Source: GCA-2733415 sp049614485
Lineage (GTDB): Bacteria; Bacteroidota; Bacteroidia; Flavobacteriales; Flavobacteriaceae
Assembly: GCA_049614485.1 (NCBI GenBank)
Contig: JBMZDR010000015.1
Location: 1-57,674 of the forward strand
Direction of reading: 5' to 3'
Length of the DNA: 57,674 nucleotides
The first letter of the stretch is position 1. Every line of letters starts with the position of its first letter. Below the pieces are notes generated by a model. It worked only from the letters and a program-made list of their open reading frames with translations, ran no database searches and was not told the DNA's origin. The position numbers were made by a program, and so were the translations under genes. Below are positions 1 through 7,767 of the stretch, one piece after another.

Positions 1-5
1 AACAT

Positions 6-40
6 AAAAAAAACCAAAGCGATTAAGCTTTGGTTTCTTT
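6..40 (-). terminator. Intrinsic terminator of the T9SS cargo gene
   Basis: A perfect 10-bp inverted repeat (AAACCAAAGC at 11-20, GCTTTGGTTT at 27-36) with a 6-nt loop is followed, on the minus strand, by a run of eight T. It lies just past the stop codon of the gene ending at 60. Confidence 0.85.
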
Positions 41-59
41 AGTGTATTATATAAAGGTT

Positions 60-2009
60 TTAGTTTTGAACCATTACCTTTTTTGTAATTTCAAAATCTC
101 TATCTGTAACAACTTTTGTTAAATACATACCATTACTTAGTGTGCTAGTAGGGAATGTGTATTCTTCGTTGTTTCCTAAATTTTGTTTATTGTAAATTAT
201 TTTTCCAGTAACATCATACATAGTAAATGACTTTACAATATAAGCTTTAGGGTTTTTAATTGTCAACACGTTGTTTGTGTTGTTCTGGTAAACATTAAAA
301 GAGCTTGTAATAACTTCTTCTGTGATGTCAAGTTCTTCTTGTTCTTGAGATGCATTTCTGAATACAACTTCAAATCTGTCGTTGTAAGTTCCGGCATCTA
401 AAGTAATATCAAACGTACCATTACGGATGTCAGTATAGCTATCATTTGATTTGTCATACATGTATACATCAATATTGTCAGAAACTTCTTTTAGACTATT
501 AACTGTAATACTGAATATACTAGAATTAGTTTCTGCAACTATTCCAAAAGGAACTTTAGCATCAATATCATAAGTAATTGATTTGATAGATAAATCATTA
601 TCATCAGCTCTAAAGTATACATCTGAAGCTAATTTTTGTGCGATACGACCATCGCAACCAGCTTTAAAGCTAGCATCTGTATTTGATCTAAAAGCAATTA
701 AGCTTTCTCTATAATAAGTATCATTAATTTTAGTAAGAATTCTAATTTCAGGAATTACCGTTGGGTTGTTAACAATGTGTTGGTAGTCTAAACCGTTATG
801 TGACATTGCAACAACTTCATTAGTTAGGTTGGACGCTTCATCAGTTGTTCTGTTGAATACACCACCACCACCACCACCAGCACCTGTTAGACTATTGTCT
901 TGTTGCATATACACTCGCATAGAATTATCAAGTGTAATTGTTCCGCCTGAATTTGCGTTATTGTTTCTAAGCATAAACCCTTGTCCAATAGCCGCGTAAC
1001 GTCTGAAGTGGTTTCCTGCAGTATAGATTCCGGAATTACCTGTAGTTGTTCCATCATCTTCACCGACATCAGTTCCTAATAAGAAACCAGTAAATGTGGC
1101 GGGTACATATGATCCATCATCATTTTCATCTGTAATGAGACCGGGTATATAAGTTGCATACCCTCCTTCGTAATCAGCCATATAGTGTGTTGTAACACCT
1201 GCATCTTCCCAAAAATAAACTGCTAGTTCTAAAAATGTATTTCTACTATGTCCGGCTGCTGGGTTTGCGGGATCCATAAACAATGTTTTTAAATCCATTG
1301 TTGAAGGATATGGGTTACCAACTAATGATTCTACTTGATGATTCTGTAACCCATCATAATCTGGATCGGCAGCTGTTCCAGTCCAGTTACAAGGGATTGT
1401 CATATTACCAGTATTTGGTCTACCTCTAAAGTCAATAACGTTACCGCTCATTAAAGTTGAGCCAGGCGTTCCTTTCATAGTAAATCCCCATCCTGGATCT
1501 ACGTCACCTGTATTGGTTACATGGTCCCATTGGGCATAACTAAATGCGTTTACCGTTTTCCAAATCCAATATGTTTTTATTTGAGTTGGGGTACTGTCAT
1601 AACCGTATGGAGATACACTGTATGGAGAAGAGTTAACTTCGTTAATCAGAGCAGAAGCAGGATCTCTAAAATTAGTTACATCAAATTTCACATTCTCTTT
1701 TGTTGTTCCTTCAGCAGAAACTCCAACTGGAGAGCCCCAGTATGAATATTCGTAAATACCACCAGTTTGTTCTTGGTAAACAGATAATTCTCCTGCATCA
1801 GAGTTTTTTTCATTTGAGTTTTGAACTAACTGAGCGCCATCACGTAAGTATATGTTTGAGTCTGCTGCTTCTAAACGAATATCATCGTTTACAAATACTA
1901 CTTCGTCTTGTACATACATGTAACTTGTTGGAGAAACGTATAAATCTTGAGCTAATGCTAATGAGCTGAAACCCAAAATTGCTGCTATTGTGAATGTAAT
2001 TTTTTTCAT
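60..2009 (-). CDS. Secreted T9SS type A sorting-domain protein
   Basis: This is a 649-residue exported protein of unknown function. It has a typical signal peptide (residues 1-20, ending SLALA before Q) and an Asn/Thr/Gly-rich body with no enzyme motif that I recognise. A short poly-Gly run lies near residues 375-385. The last ~80 residues form a T9SS type A sorting domain: an FNVYQN start, a central MYDVTGKIIYNKQN strand and an LSNGMYLTKVVTD...KKVMVQN end. The family knowledge is that such domains direct export across the outer membrane and are then removed or used for anchoring. The protein is therefore expected at the cell surface or secreted. The gene is monocistronic, with its own terminator directly downstream. 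A surface adhesin or matrix protein is possible, but nothing in the sequence proves it. Confidence 0.85.
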   Translation of the reverse strand: MKKITFTIAAILGFSSLALAQDLYVSPTSYMYVQDEVVFVNDDIRLEAADSNIYLRDGAQLVQNSNEKNSDAGELSVYQEQTGGIYEYSYWGSPVGVSAEGTTKENVKFDVTNFRDPASALINEVNSSPYSVSPYGYDSTPTQIKTYWIWKTVNAFSYAQWDHVTNTGDVDPGWGFTMKGTPGSTLMSGNVIDFRGRPNTGNMTIPCNWTGTAADPDYDGLQNHQVESLVGNPYPSTMDLKTLFMDPANPAAGHSRNTFLELAVYFWEDAGVTTHYMADYEGGYATYIPGLITDENDDGSYVPATFTGFLLGTDVGEDDGTTTGNSGIYTAGNHFRRYAAIGQGFMLRNNNANSGGTITLDNSMRVYMQQDNSLTGAGGGGGGVFNRTTDEASNLTNEVVAMSHNGLDYQHIVNNPTVIPEIRILTKINDTYYRESLIAFRSNTDASFKAGCDGRIAQKLASDVYFRADDNDLSIKSITYDIDAKVPFGIVAETNSSIFSITVNSLKEVSDNIDVYMYDKSNDSYTDIRNGTFDITLDAGTYNDRFEVVFRNASQEQEELDITEEVITSSFNVYQNNTNNVLTIKNPKAYIVKSFTMYDVTGKIIYNKQNLGNNEEYTFPTSTLSNGMYLTKVVTDRDFEITKKVMVQN

Positions 2010-2136
2010 ACTGAATATGTTTGCTGCTAAAATAGATAATTGATATCTAAATATAAACTTTATTTATTTTAATTTATTAACAAGTGGTTGTTAATTCTAT
2101 ATAACGTTTAAAATAATCGTTAAACGGTTGTTTTTT

Positions 2137-3051
2137 TTAATTGAAATCTACGGGGTATGTGTAATTGTTTGTTGTAGAGGTTGTTGTTCCGAGTTGAAAA
2201 GCCTCATTTATGAGTGTTTCATTGTTAGAATTGTTTATCAAAATCATATTTTCAATACCGATAAAACATGTATAGGTTTGTTTTTTCGTGTGATCTTTGT
2301 AATTGTCAATGACAGTTGTTGTAGTCACTGAGTTGTTAAGGTAATCTGGCCCTGCAATTACATCTGTAATGTCGTTTGCGGGATTAAGATCTGAATTAGT
2401 GTCTTCATAGCGGGTTAATGTACCATCATTGTCATCATCGGTATCTAAATAATCTGGTGTTCCGTCTTGGTCTGTATCTAATGCGTCTGATAAATCCCCA
2501 TCCCCGTTCGGATCAGGATTTTCATTTGTTGTGGGAACATTGTCGCCATCATCATCAGAATCTAAATAATTTGGTACGCCATCATTATCTGTGTCTGTGG
2601 GGTTTGTTTCAGGATCATTATCGCCATCAGTATTAGTGTCTTCTAAGTGTGCAGGAATACCGTCATTGTCATCTTCTTCTAGTATTGTTTCGAAATTGAC
2701 AAGTCCATTATGGGCTTCAGAGTTACTTGTTATTTCTGGTGTTGTTGGGGGTAAAGAATTGCAGAATATATTTGACGGATTTCCGCTGTATGTTCTTAGG
2801 TTAAAGGTATAGGTGCTAGATAGTGCTGTACTGAAAACTCCTTCTGTAGTTAAGTATGTTTCATTACTTAAAGGGAGTCTTACTGATAAAGATTCGTAAG
2901 GAGATTCCTTAATGGTGTAAATAATTAAATCATCGCTACCTGTGCAATACTCAAGTTCTTGAGGAAAATCCAATTCACTTACAAATATATCACCATCATT
3001 ACATGATAGAAGTGTTGATATGGTTAGTAATAATAATATTTTTCTGTGCAT
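2137..3051 (-). CDS. Lipoprotein with Asp-rich TSP3-like calcium-binding repeats
   Basis: This 304-residue protein begins with a lipoprotein signal peptide; the lipobox LLSC gives a lipidated Cys17. The middle (about residues 118-235) is a chain of Asp/Asn-rich units of the form DTDNDGVPNYLDSDDDGD. These resemble thrombospondin type 3 repeats, which bind calcium and form stiff stalks in many Bacteroidota surface proteins. The N-terminal ~100 residues and the C-terminal Thr/Asn-rich segment are unassigned. It is probably a calcium-stabilised outer-membrane lipoprotein. It lies upstream of the T9SS cargo gene in the same orientation, but the 127-bp gap leaves joint transcription uncertain. No sorting domain is visible. 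Confidence 0.8.
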   Translation of the reverse strand: MHRKILLLLTISTLLSCNDGDIFVSELDFPQELEYCTGSDDLIIYTIKESPYESLSVRLPLSNETYLTTEGVFSTALSSTYTFNLRTYSGNPSNIFCNSLPPTTPEITSNSEAHNGLVNFETILEEDDNDGIPAHLEDTNTDGDNDPETNPTDTDNDGVPNYLDSDDDGDNVPTTNENPDPNGDGDLSDALDTDQDGTPDYLDTDDDNDGTLTRYEDTNSDLNPANDITDVIAGPDYLNNSVTTTTVIDNYKDHTKKQTYTCFIGIENMILINNSNNETLINEAFQLGTTTSTTNNYTYPVDFN

Positions 3052-3164
3052 AGGGTCTTTAGTTATTGTGGTAAATTACAAATTAACGAATATTTGTTGA
3101 TAATTATTTAAATTACATTAATTTTACGCATCCTTAATTTATTAATCTTAAAGATCTTATTTAC

Positions 3165-4310
3165 GTGAAAAAAGTATATTTTGATAGTGCGGCTACAACT
3201 TGTGTAAGCGAGAGTGTGGTAAACGCAATGACTGCTTGTTTAACGAATGATTATGGTAATCCATCATCAACACATGGCTTTGGGCGTAGTGCTAAAGCGT
3301 TAATTGAGCAGGCTAGAAAAAATATAGCGAAACAATTAAATGTTACCCCAGCTGAAATTGTTTTTACTTCTGGTGGTACAGAGGCTGACAATTTTGTTTT
3401 AAATTCTGCGGTAAGAGATTTAGGAGTGAAGCGTATCATTACATCAAAAATTGAACACCATGCAATAGGTCATTCTTGTGAGGCTTTGCATAATAGTTTC
3501 GGTACAATTATAGATTATGTGGCTTTAGATGAAAACGGGTGTGTGCAATTAGAGAGTTTAAAAGCGCTTTTAGCTGATGATAAAGGTAAAACCTTAGTAA
3601 GTTTAATGCATGTTAATAATGAATTGGGTAACATCTTAGATATAGAGGCTGTTGCAGATTTGTGTCAGGATTATGAAGCGTTGTTTCATAGTGATACTGT
3701 GCAGTCTATTGGTCATTACAATGTTGATTTAAGTAAAGTAAAAGTGGATTTTTGCGCTGTAAGTGCTCATAAATTTCACGGGCCAAAAGGTGTTGGTTTT
3801 GTGTTTATGAGAAAAAACACAGGTTTAAATTCTCTAATATTTGGAGGTGGACAAGAACGTGGTTATAGAGCCGGAACTGAATCTGTTCATAATATTGTTG
3901 GTTTGGATGTGGCTTATAAAGAGGTGTATGATAATCTAGAGAAAGACAGTACATACGTTAAGGGGTTAAAAGCGTATTTTATTCAAGAAATTACTCAGGC
4001 AATTCCGTCTGTAAAATTTAATGGCTTGTCGGGTGATTTAGATCGAAGTACATATACTCTGGTTAATGTTTTGTTGCCAGTATCGGCGCAAAAGGCACTA
4101 ATTGTTTTGTTTCAATTGGATTTAAAAGGAATTGCGTGTTCTAAAGGAAGTGCGTGTCAGAGTGGTAGTTCGAAAGGGTCGCATGTGTTGTCAGAAGTTC
4201 TTTTTGGTGATGACATGCAAAAACCTTCATTGCGTTTTTCATTCTCAAAATACAATACTAAAGAGGAGATTGATTACGTGGTTGATGTGTTAAAAGAATT
4301 TGTTGATTAA
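3165..4310 (+). CDS. Cysteine desulfurase (class V aminotransferase family)
   Basis: This 381-residue PLP enzyme takes sulfur from L-cysteine as a persulfide, for Fe-S clusters and thiolated tRNA. The N-terminal YFDSAATT motif is typical of NifS/IscS proteins. SAHKFHGPKG carries the PLP lysine (Lys203), and the catalytic cysteine is Cys331 in GSACQSGSSKGSHVL. TSGGTEADNF and the HAIGHS region are further family landmarks. Full length and intact. The active-site loop resembles group I (NifS/IscS) more than SufS, so I give no symbol. The gene stands alone and converges on rplS, from which a bidirectional terminator separates it. Confidence 0.9.
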   Translation: MKKVYFDSAATTCVSESVVNAMTACLTNDYGNPSSTHGFGRSAKALIEQARKNIAKQLNVTPAEIVFTSGGTEADNFVLNSAVRDLGVKRIITSKIEHHAIGHSCEALHNSFGTIIDYVALDENGCVQLESLKALLADDKGKTLVSLMHVNNELGNILDIEAVADLCQDYEALFHSDTVQSIGHYNVDLSKVKVDFCAVSAHKFHGPKGVGFVFMRKNTGLNSLIFGGGQERGYRAGTESVHNIVGLDVAYKEVYDNLEKDSTYVKGLKAYFIQEITQAIPSVKFNGLSGDLDRSTYTLVNVLLPVSAQKALIVLFQLDLKGIACSKGSACQSGSSKGSHVLSEVLFGDDMQKPSLRFSFSKYNTKEEIDYVVDVLKEFVD

Positions 4311-4335
4311 GAAGAATTTATTAAATATAATGTAT

Positions 4336-4365
4336 AAAAAAATCCTGTCATTGACAGGATTTTTT
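4336..4365. terminator. Bidirectional intrinsic terminator (cysteine desulfurase / rplS)
   Basis: TCCTGTC and GACAGGA form the GC-rich core of a hairpin flanked by A7 on the left and T7 on the right, so it can end transcription from both convergent genes. Confidence 0.9.
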
Positions 4366-4386
4366 ATGTTGTAAAAGAAATTGAGA

Positions 4387-4737
4387 TTATCCTCTTCTTT
4401 CTTTAATTCTAGCTTTCTTACCAGTAAGACCTCTAAAGTAAAAGATTCTTGCTCTACGAACAACACCTTTCTTGTTGATTTCAATTTTTTGTAATGCAGG
4501 CATGTTAACTGGGAATATTCTTTCAACACCAATTGTTCCTGACATTTTTCTAATAGTGAATGTTTCCGAAGATCCATTTCCTCTTTTTTGAATAACAACA
4601 CCTCTAAAGAACTGAGTTCTTGTTTTAGCACCCTCTTTAATTTCGTAGTAAACAGTAATTGTATCTCCTGCACCAAATGCTGGAAATTCTTTTTTTGTTA
4701 CGAATTCATCTTGTACAAACTTTACTAAAGCTTCCAT
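4387..4737 (-). CDS. rplS: 50S ribosomal protein L19
   Basis: This 116-residue protein is a full-length bacterial L19, located at the 30S-50S interface of the ribosome. Diagnostic stretches are FPAFGAGDTITVYYEI, GVVIQKRGNG, TIRKMSGTIGVERIFP and the basic C-terminus RGLTGKKARIKERRG. It follows trmD on the same strand, as in many bacteria. It also has its own consensus promoter in the 120-bp gap, so it can be transcribed independently. Confidence 0.98.
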   Translation of the reverse strand: MEALVKFVQDEFVTKKEFPAFGAGDTITVYYEIKEGAKTRTQFFRGVVIQKRGNGSSETFTIRKMSGTIGVERIFPVNMPALQKIEINKKGVVRRARIFYFRGLTGKKARIKERRG

Positions 4738-4809
4738 TGTAATTTATTTATATAGTTGATTTAAAGTAACATACACGATTTTCGCCAGAGGTTAATCTAA
4801 ATTTGATTG

Positions 4810-4839
4810 CAAAATTACGTAATAATTGTCAACTGACAA
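4810..4839 (-). promoter_or_regulatory. rplS promoter, TTG-N19-TAATTTTG, overlapping an inverted repeat
   Basis: On the minus strand the -33 element TTG (4837-4839) is followed after exactly 19 bp by the -7 element TAATTTTG (4810-4817), an exact match to the Bacteroidota housekeeping consensus. A 7-bp inverted repeat, ATTGTCA-AC-TGACAAT (4825-4840), covers the -33 element and could be an operator. Confidence 0.75.
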
Positions 4840-4857
4840 TCACTATAAGTGTTTTTT

Positions 4858-5535
4858 TTATTTATCAAATAGGTCAGGACGCCTATCCTTTGTGCGTTGG
4901 TAAGCTTGATCTTCTCTCCATTCTTCAATTTTAGGAAAGTTGCCTGATAATAATACATCAGGAACTTTTATACCTTTGTATTCTGCAGGTCTTGTGTAAA
5001 CGGGCGGAGCTAGTAAATTATCTTGAAAGGAATCAGTTAATGCAGATGTTTCATTGTTGAGTACACCAGGAATTAATCTAATCACGGCATCGCACAATAC
5101 GTTTGCGGCTAATTCTCCTCCGGATAGTACAAAGTCACCAATAGATATTTCTTGTGTAATGAATAAATCTCTAACGCGTTGATCAACGCCTTTGTAGTGT
5201 CCACATAAAATGATAATGTTCTCTTTTAAAGAAAGGCTGTTTGCAATACCTTGATTTAAGGTTTTGCCGTCAGGAGTCATGTAAATTACCTCGTCGTAAT
5301 TGCGTTCTGATTTTAATTTAGAAATGCAAGAGTCTATGGGTTCAATCATCATTACCATTCCTGCGCCACCACCAAACTGATAGTCGTCAATACTACGTTG
5401 TTTGTTTGTGCTGTAGTCTCTTAAGTTGTGAAAATGAACTTCTACAATCCCTTTTTCTTGAGCGCGTTTTAATATGGAGTCGTTAAACGGACTCTGCATT
5501 AACTCTGGTAAAACTGTGATGATATCAATTCTCAT
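4858..5535 (-). CDS. trmD: tRNA (guanine-37-N1)-methyltransferase
   Basis: This 225-residue SPOUT-class enzyme methylates G37 of tRNAs that read CNN codons, preventing +1 frameshifting. The sequence shows the N-terminal MRIDIITVLPE, the DDYQFGGGAGMVM segment, the knotted SAM-binding ILCGHYKGVDQRV and SIGDFVLSGGELAA motifs, and the C-terminal RPDLFDK tail. Length and motifs are normal. The upstream membrane protein gene stops eight bases before its start, so the two are probably cotranscribed. Confidence 0.97.
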   Translation of the reverse strand: MRIDIITVLPELMQSPFNDSILKRAQEKGIVEVHFHNLRDYSTNKQRSIDDYQFGGGAGMVMMIEPIDSCISKLKSERNYDEVIYMTPDGKTLNQGIANSLSLKENIIILCGHYKGVDQRVRDLFITQEISIGDFVLSGGELAANVLCDAVIRLIPGVLNNETSALTDSFQDNLLAPPVYTRPAEYKGIKVPDVLLSGNFPKIEEWREDQAYQRTKDRRPDLFDK

Positions 5536-5543
5536 AAACTTAA

Positions 5544-6137
5544 CTAATGTCTATTTTTGTTAAGTTCATCTTGAAGTTTACGCATTACTTTTTGTTCGCG
5601 TTCTAAAGCTATCTTTCGGTGTTCGTCAAACTCTTTTTCTATGTCAGCTAATTGTGTTTTTATTGATTGTGTAACTGAGTTGCTGTTTTTAAATTGGTAG
5701 ATGAAAAAGGCTAGGAGTATAGTTAAAATAGCTATAATTGCCCAAAATAAATTTTTAAAATCGCTTTTTTTCAAATCTGCTCCAAGAAAAGAAATATTTT
5801 CCTTGTCGGTGCTAATCTGTGTAATAGTGTCATTAAGCTCAACTATTTTAGCTTCTAGGCTAATGGTGTTGTTTTTTTGTGTTTCAATAGTTTTGGTAAG
5901 TGTATTGATTTCTGATTTTTGCTTAATAACAGAGTCTATAACTTGTTTCTTTAATGTATATAGCCAAGTTTTTTTTACAACTTTAAATTCTTGATAGTTG
6001 TTTGATTTTGTTAGAACGTAATCAAACTTTTCATTAACAGTGCTGTTGGTTAGTGAAAGTTTGTTCTCTTCTTCTTGAGAAAAACTACTTGATAATCCTA
6101 TAAATAAGGTTGCTAAAAAAAAGAAAAACTGTTTCAT
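5544..6137 (-). CDS. Hypothetical exported coiled-coil membrane protein
   Basis: This 197-residue protein has no enzymatic motif. It has a signal peptide (residues 1-20, ending SSSFS before Q), a coiled-coil-prone segment at about 66-110 (KSEINTLTKTIETQKNN), one transmembrane helix at about 130-148 (FWAIIAILTILLAFFIYQF), and a second charged helix to the C-terminus. It lies eight bases upstream of trmD. I believe close relatives are often labelled as a tRNA methyltransferase, probably only by neighbourhood; nothing here supports that. It may be an envelope scaffold or sensor with periplasmic and cytoplasmic helices. Confidence 0.7.
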   Translation of the reverse strand: MKQFFFFLATLFIGLSSSFSQEEENKLSLTNSTVNEKFDYVLTKSNNYQEFKVVKKTWLYTLKKQVIDSVIKQKSEINTLTKTIETQKNNTISLEAKIVELNDTITQISTDKENISFLGADLKKSDFKNLFWAIIAILTILLAFFIYQFKNSNSVTQSIKTQLADIEKEFDEHRKIALEREQKVMRKLQDELNKNRH

Positions 6138-6157
6138 AATACATTGTTTTTTTTGAT

Positions 6158-6192
6158 AAAAAATCCGTGTTACGTTTAAAACACGGATTTTT
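6158..6192 (-). terminator. Intrinsic terminator downstream of GAPDH
   Basis: TCCGTGTT (6164-6171) pairs with AACACGGA (6180-6187). The stem is extended by A/T tracts that give a T-run on the minus strand. Confidence 0.85.
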
Positions 6193-6222
6193 AGAAATTA
6201 TTATCTGTGGTAGAATAAACTA

Positions 6223-7671
6223 CTAGTAGTAGTTAAATCTTCTAACTTTTGAAATGTGCTTTGCCAAACGTATAACTTGGTGTGAGTAACCGTACTCATT
6301 GTCATACCAAACATATAACACAATGTTTTTTCCGTTACCTCTAACTATAGTTGCTTTAGAATCGTAAATAGATGGTGCTGATGATCCAACAATATCAGAA
6401 GATACTAACTCGTTGTCTAATGAATATTTAATTTGTTCAACTAAATCACCTTCTAAAGCGTATTTTTTAATAATAGCATTAATGCCATCAATTGAGGTTG
6501 TGTTTTCAACTTCTAAATTTAAAATAGCTAATGATCCGTTAGGAACAGGAACTCTAATGGCGTTTGAAGTTAGTTTTCCTTCTAAAGATGGTAAGGCTTT
6601 AGATGCGGCTTGACCTGCTCCAGTTTCAGTAATGACCATGTTTAAAGCTGCTGCTCTACCACGACGGTATTTTTTATGGAAATTATCAACTAAGTTTTGG
6701 TCGTTAGTGTATGCATGAATAGTTTCTAGGTGTCCGTGAACAATTCCTAAACTATCTTCTACGGCTTTTAAGACTGGTGTGATTGCATTAGTAGTACAAG
6801 ATGCGGCTGAGAAAATATTTACATTATCAGGGTTGTTCTCTAAATGGTTAACACCATGAACAATATTAGGAATTCCTTTCCCTGGCGCTGTTAATAATAC
6901 TTTATCTGCACCATTAGAAGCTAATAATCTGCTTAAAGCTTCTTTGTCTCTAAATGCACCAGTGTTATCAATAATTAAGGCATTATTAATTCCGTAAGTT
7001 GTATAATCAATATCTTCTGGCGCATTAGCGCTAATCATTTGAACGGTAGTTCCGTTAATGATTAAAGATTTGTTTTCTATATCTGTAGTAACAGTTCCTG
7101 CAAAATCACCATGAACAGAATCTTGTCTTAAAAGTGATGCTCTTTTTTCTAAAACAACTTCATCAATTGCGCCTCTGGTTACAATTGCTCTTAAACGCAT
7201 TTGTTCACCTTTTGCGGTTTTACTCATTAGTTCTCTGGCTAATAAACGTCCAATTCTACCAAAACCATATAAAACAACATCTTTTGGTTGTATGTTTTCG
7301 TAGTTACTAGCGTCTTTTAATTTGTCTGATACAAATGCAGTAGCATCATTATATTTATCATCCTCTAAATGATACTCGTAAGTTAGTTTACCAATATCTA
7401 ATTTTGATGGTGGTAAGTCTAAGCTAGTAATTGCTTTTGCAATTTCTACAGAGTCAAAAATTGAGATTGGTTTTTGTACAAATTCACCAGCATATTCATG
7501 TAGGTTTAAAATGTCACTAACATTTTTGTCTATTAATTGGTTTCTGAAAAGTACCAATTCAATAGATTTGTCATACCATAAATCACTAACCACTTTAATA
7601 AAATCTACACAAGCTCTTCTTCTATCTGCCTGAAAAGCTAATTCTTTTTCGTAAGTATCGTTTGCAATCAT
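6223..7671 (-). CDS. Glyceraldehyde-3-phosphate dehydrogenase, long form
   Basis: This NAD(P)-dependent enzyme interconverts glyceraldehyde-3-phosphate and 1,3-bisphosphoglycerate. The GAPDH core starts around VLYGFGRIGRLLARE (Rossmann fold) and has the active site SAASCTTNAITP, followed by GHLETIHAYTNDQN and WYDNEYGYSHQV. About 130 extra residues precede the core, beginning MIANDTYEKELAFQ. This long form (482 aa) is known in Bacteroidota, often alongside a classical ~335-residue GAPDH, and may act anabolically; that role is inference. I start at the ATG at 7671. A longer frame would begin with a TTG at 7701 that lies inside the -7 promoter element. Confidence 0.93.
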   Translation of the reverse strand: MIANDTYEKELAFQADRRRACVDFIKVVSDLWYDKSIELVLFRNQLIDKNVSDILNLHEYAGEFVQKPISIFDSVEIAKAITSLDLPPSKLDIGKLTYEYHLEDDKYNDATAFVSDKLKDASNYENIQPKDVVLYGFGRIGRLLARELMSKTAKGEQMRLRAIVTRGAIDEVVLEKRASLLRQDSVHGDFAGTVTTDIENKSLIINGTTVQMISANAPEDIDYTTYGINNALIIDNTGAFRDKEALSRLLASNGADKVLLTAPGKGIPNIVHGVNHLENNPDNVNIFSAASCTTNAITPVLKAVEDSLGIVHGHLETIHAYTNDQNLVDNFHKKYRRGRAAALNMVITETGAGQAASKALPSLEGKLTSNAIRVPVPNGSLAILNLEVENTTSIDGINAIIKKYALEGDLVEQIKYSLDNELVSSDIVGSSAPSIYDSKATIVRGNGKNIVLYVWYDNEYGYSHQVIRLAKHISKVRRFNYY

Positions 7672-7698
7672 TATTGTGTTGTTTGTTTTTTGAATGTG

Positions 7699-7706
7699 CA
7701 AAATTA
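7699..7706 (-). promoter_or_regulatory. -7 element TAATTTTG of the GAPDH promoter
   Basis: TAATTTTG on the minus strand matches TAnnTTTG and ends 27 nt upstream of the ATG at 7671, which gives a short leader. It decides the start codon: the in-frame TTG at 7701 is part of this element. Confidence 0.65.
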
Positions 7707-7714
7707 CTAATTAT

Positions 7715-7753
7715 AACTAAAAAAAACGCCTCAAATGTGCGTTTTTTTTAGTT
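7715..7753 (-). terminator. Intrinsic terminator downstream of htrA
   Basis: A perfect 15-bp inverted repeat (AACTAAAAAAAACGC at 7715-7729 and its complement at 7739-7753) has a 9-nt loop and, on the minus strand, ends in a T8 run. It lies just past the HtrA stop codon and just upstream of the GAPDH promoter. Confidence 0.9.
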
Positions 7754-7767
7754 ATATAGTTCGCTGC

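Noticed and set aside
2105..2126. Inverted repeat CGTTTAA / TTAAACG as terminator of the Asp-rich lipoprotein gene
   Set aside because: The stem is only 7 bp and AT-rich, and no T-run follows on the minus strand.
4290..4676. 128-codon reading frame on the same strand as rplS
   Set aside because: It overlaps rplS in another frame, is rich in Leu/Lys/Glu as expected from frame-shifted coding sequence, and runs through the terminator.
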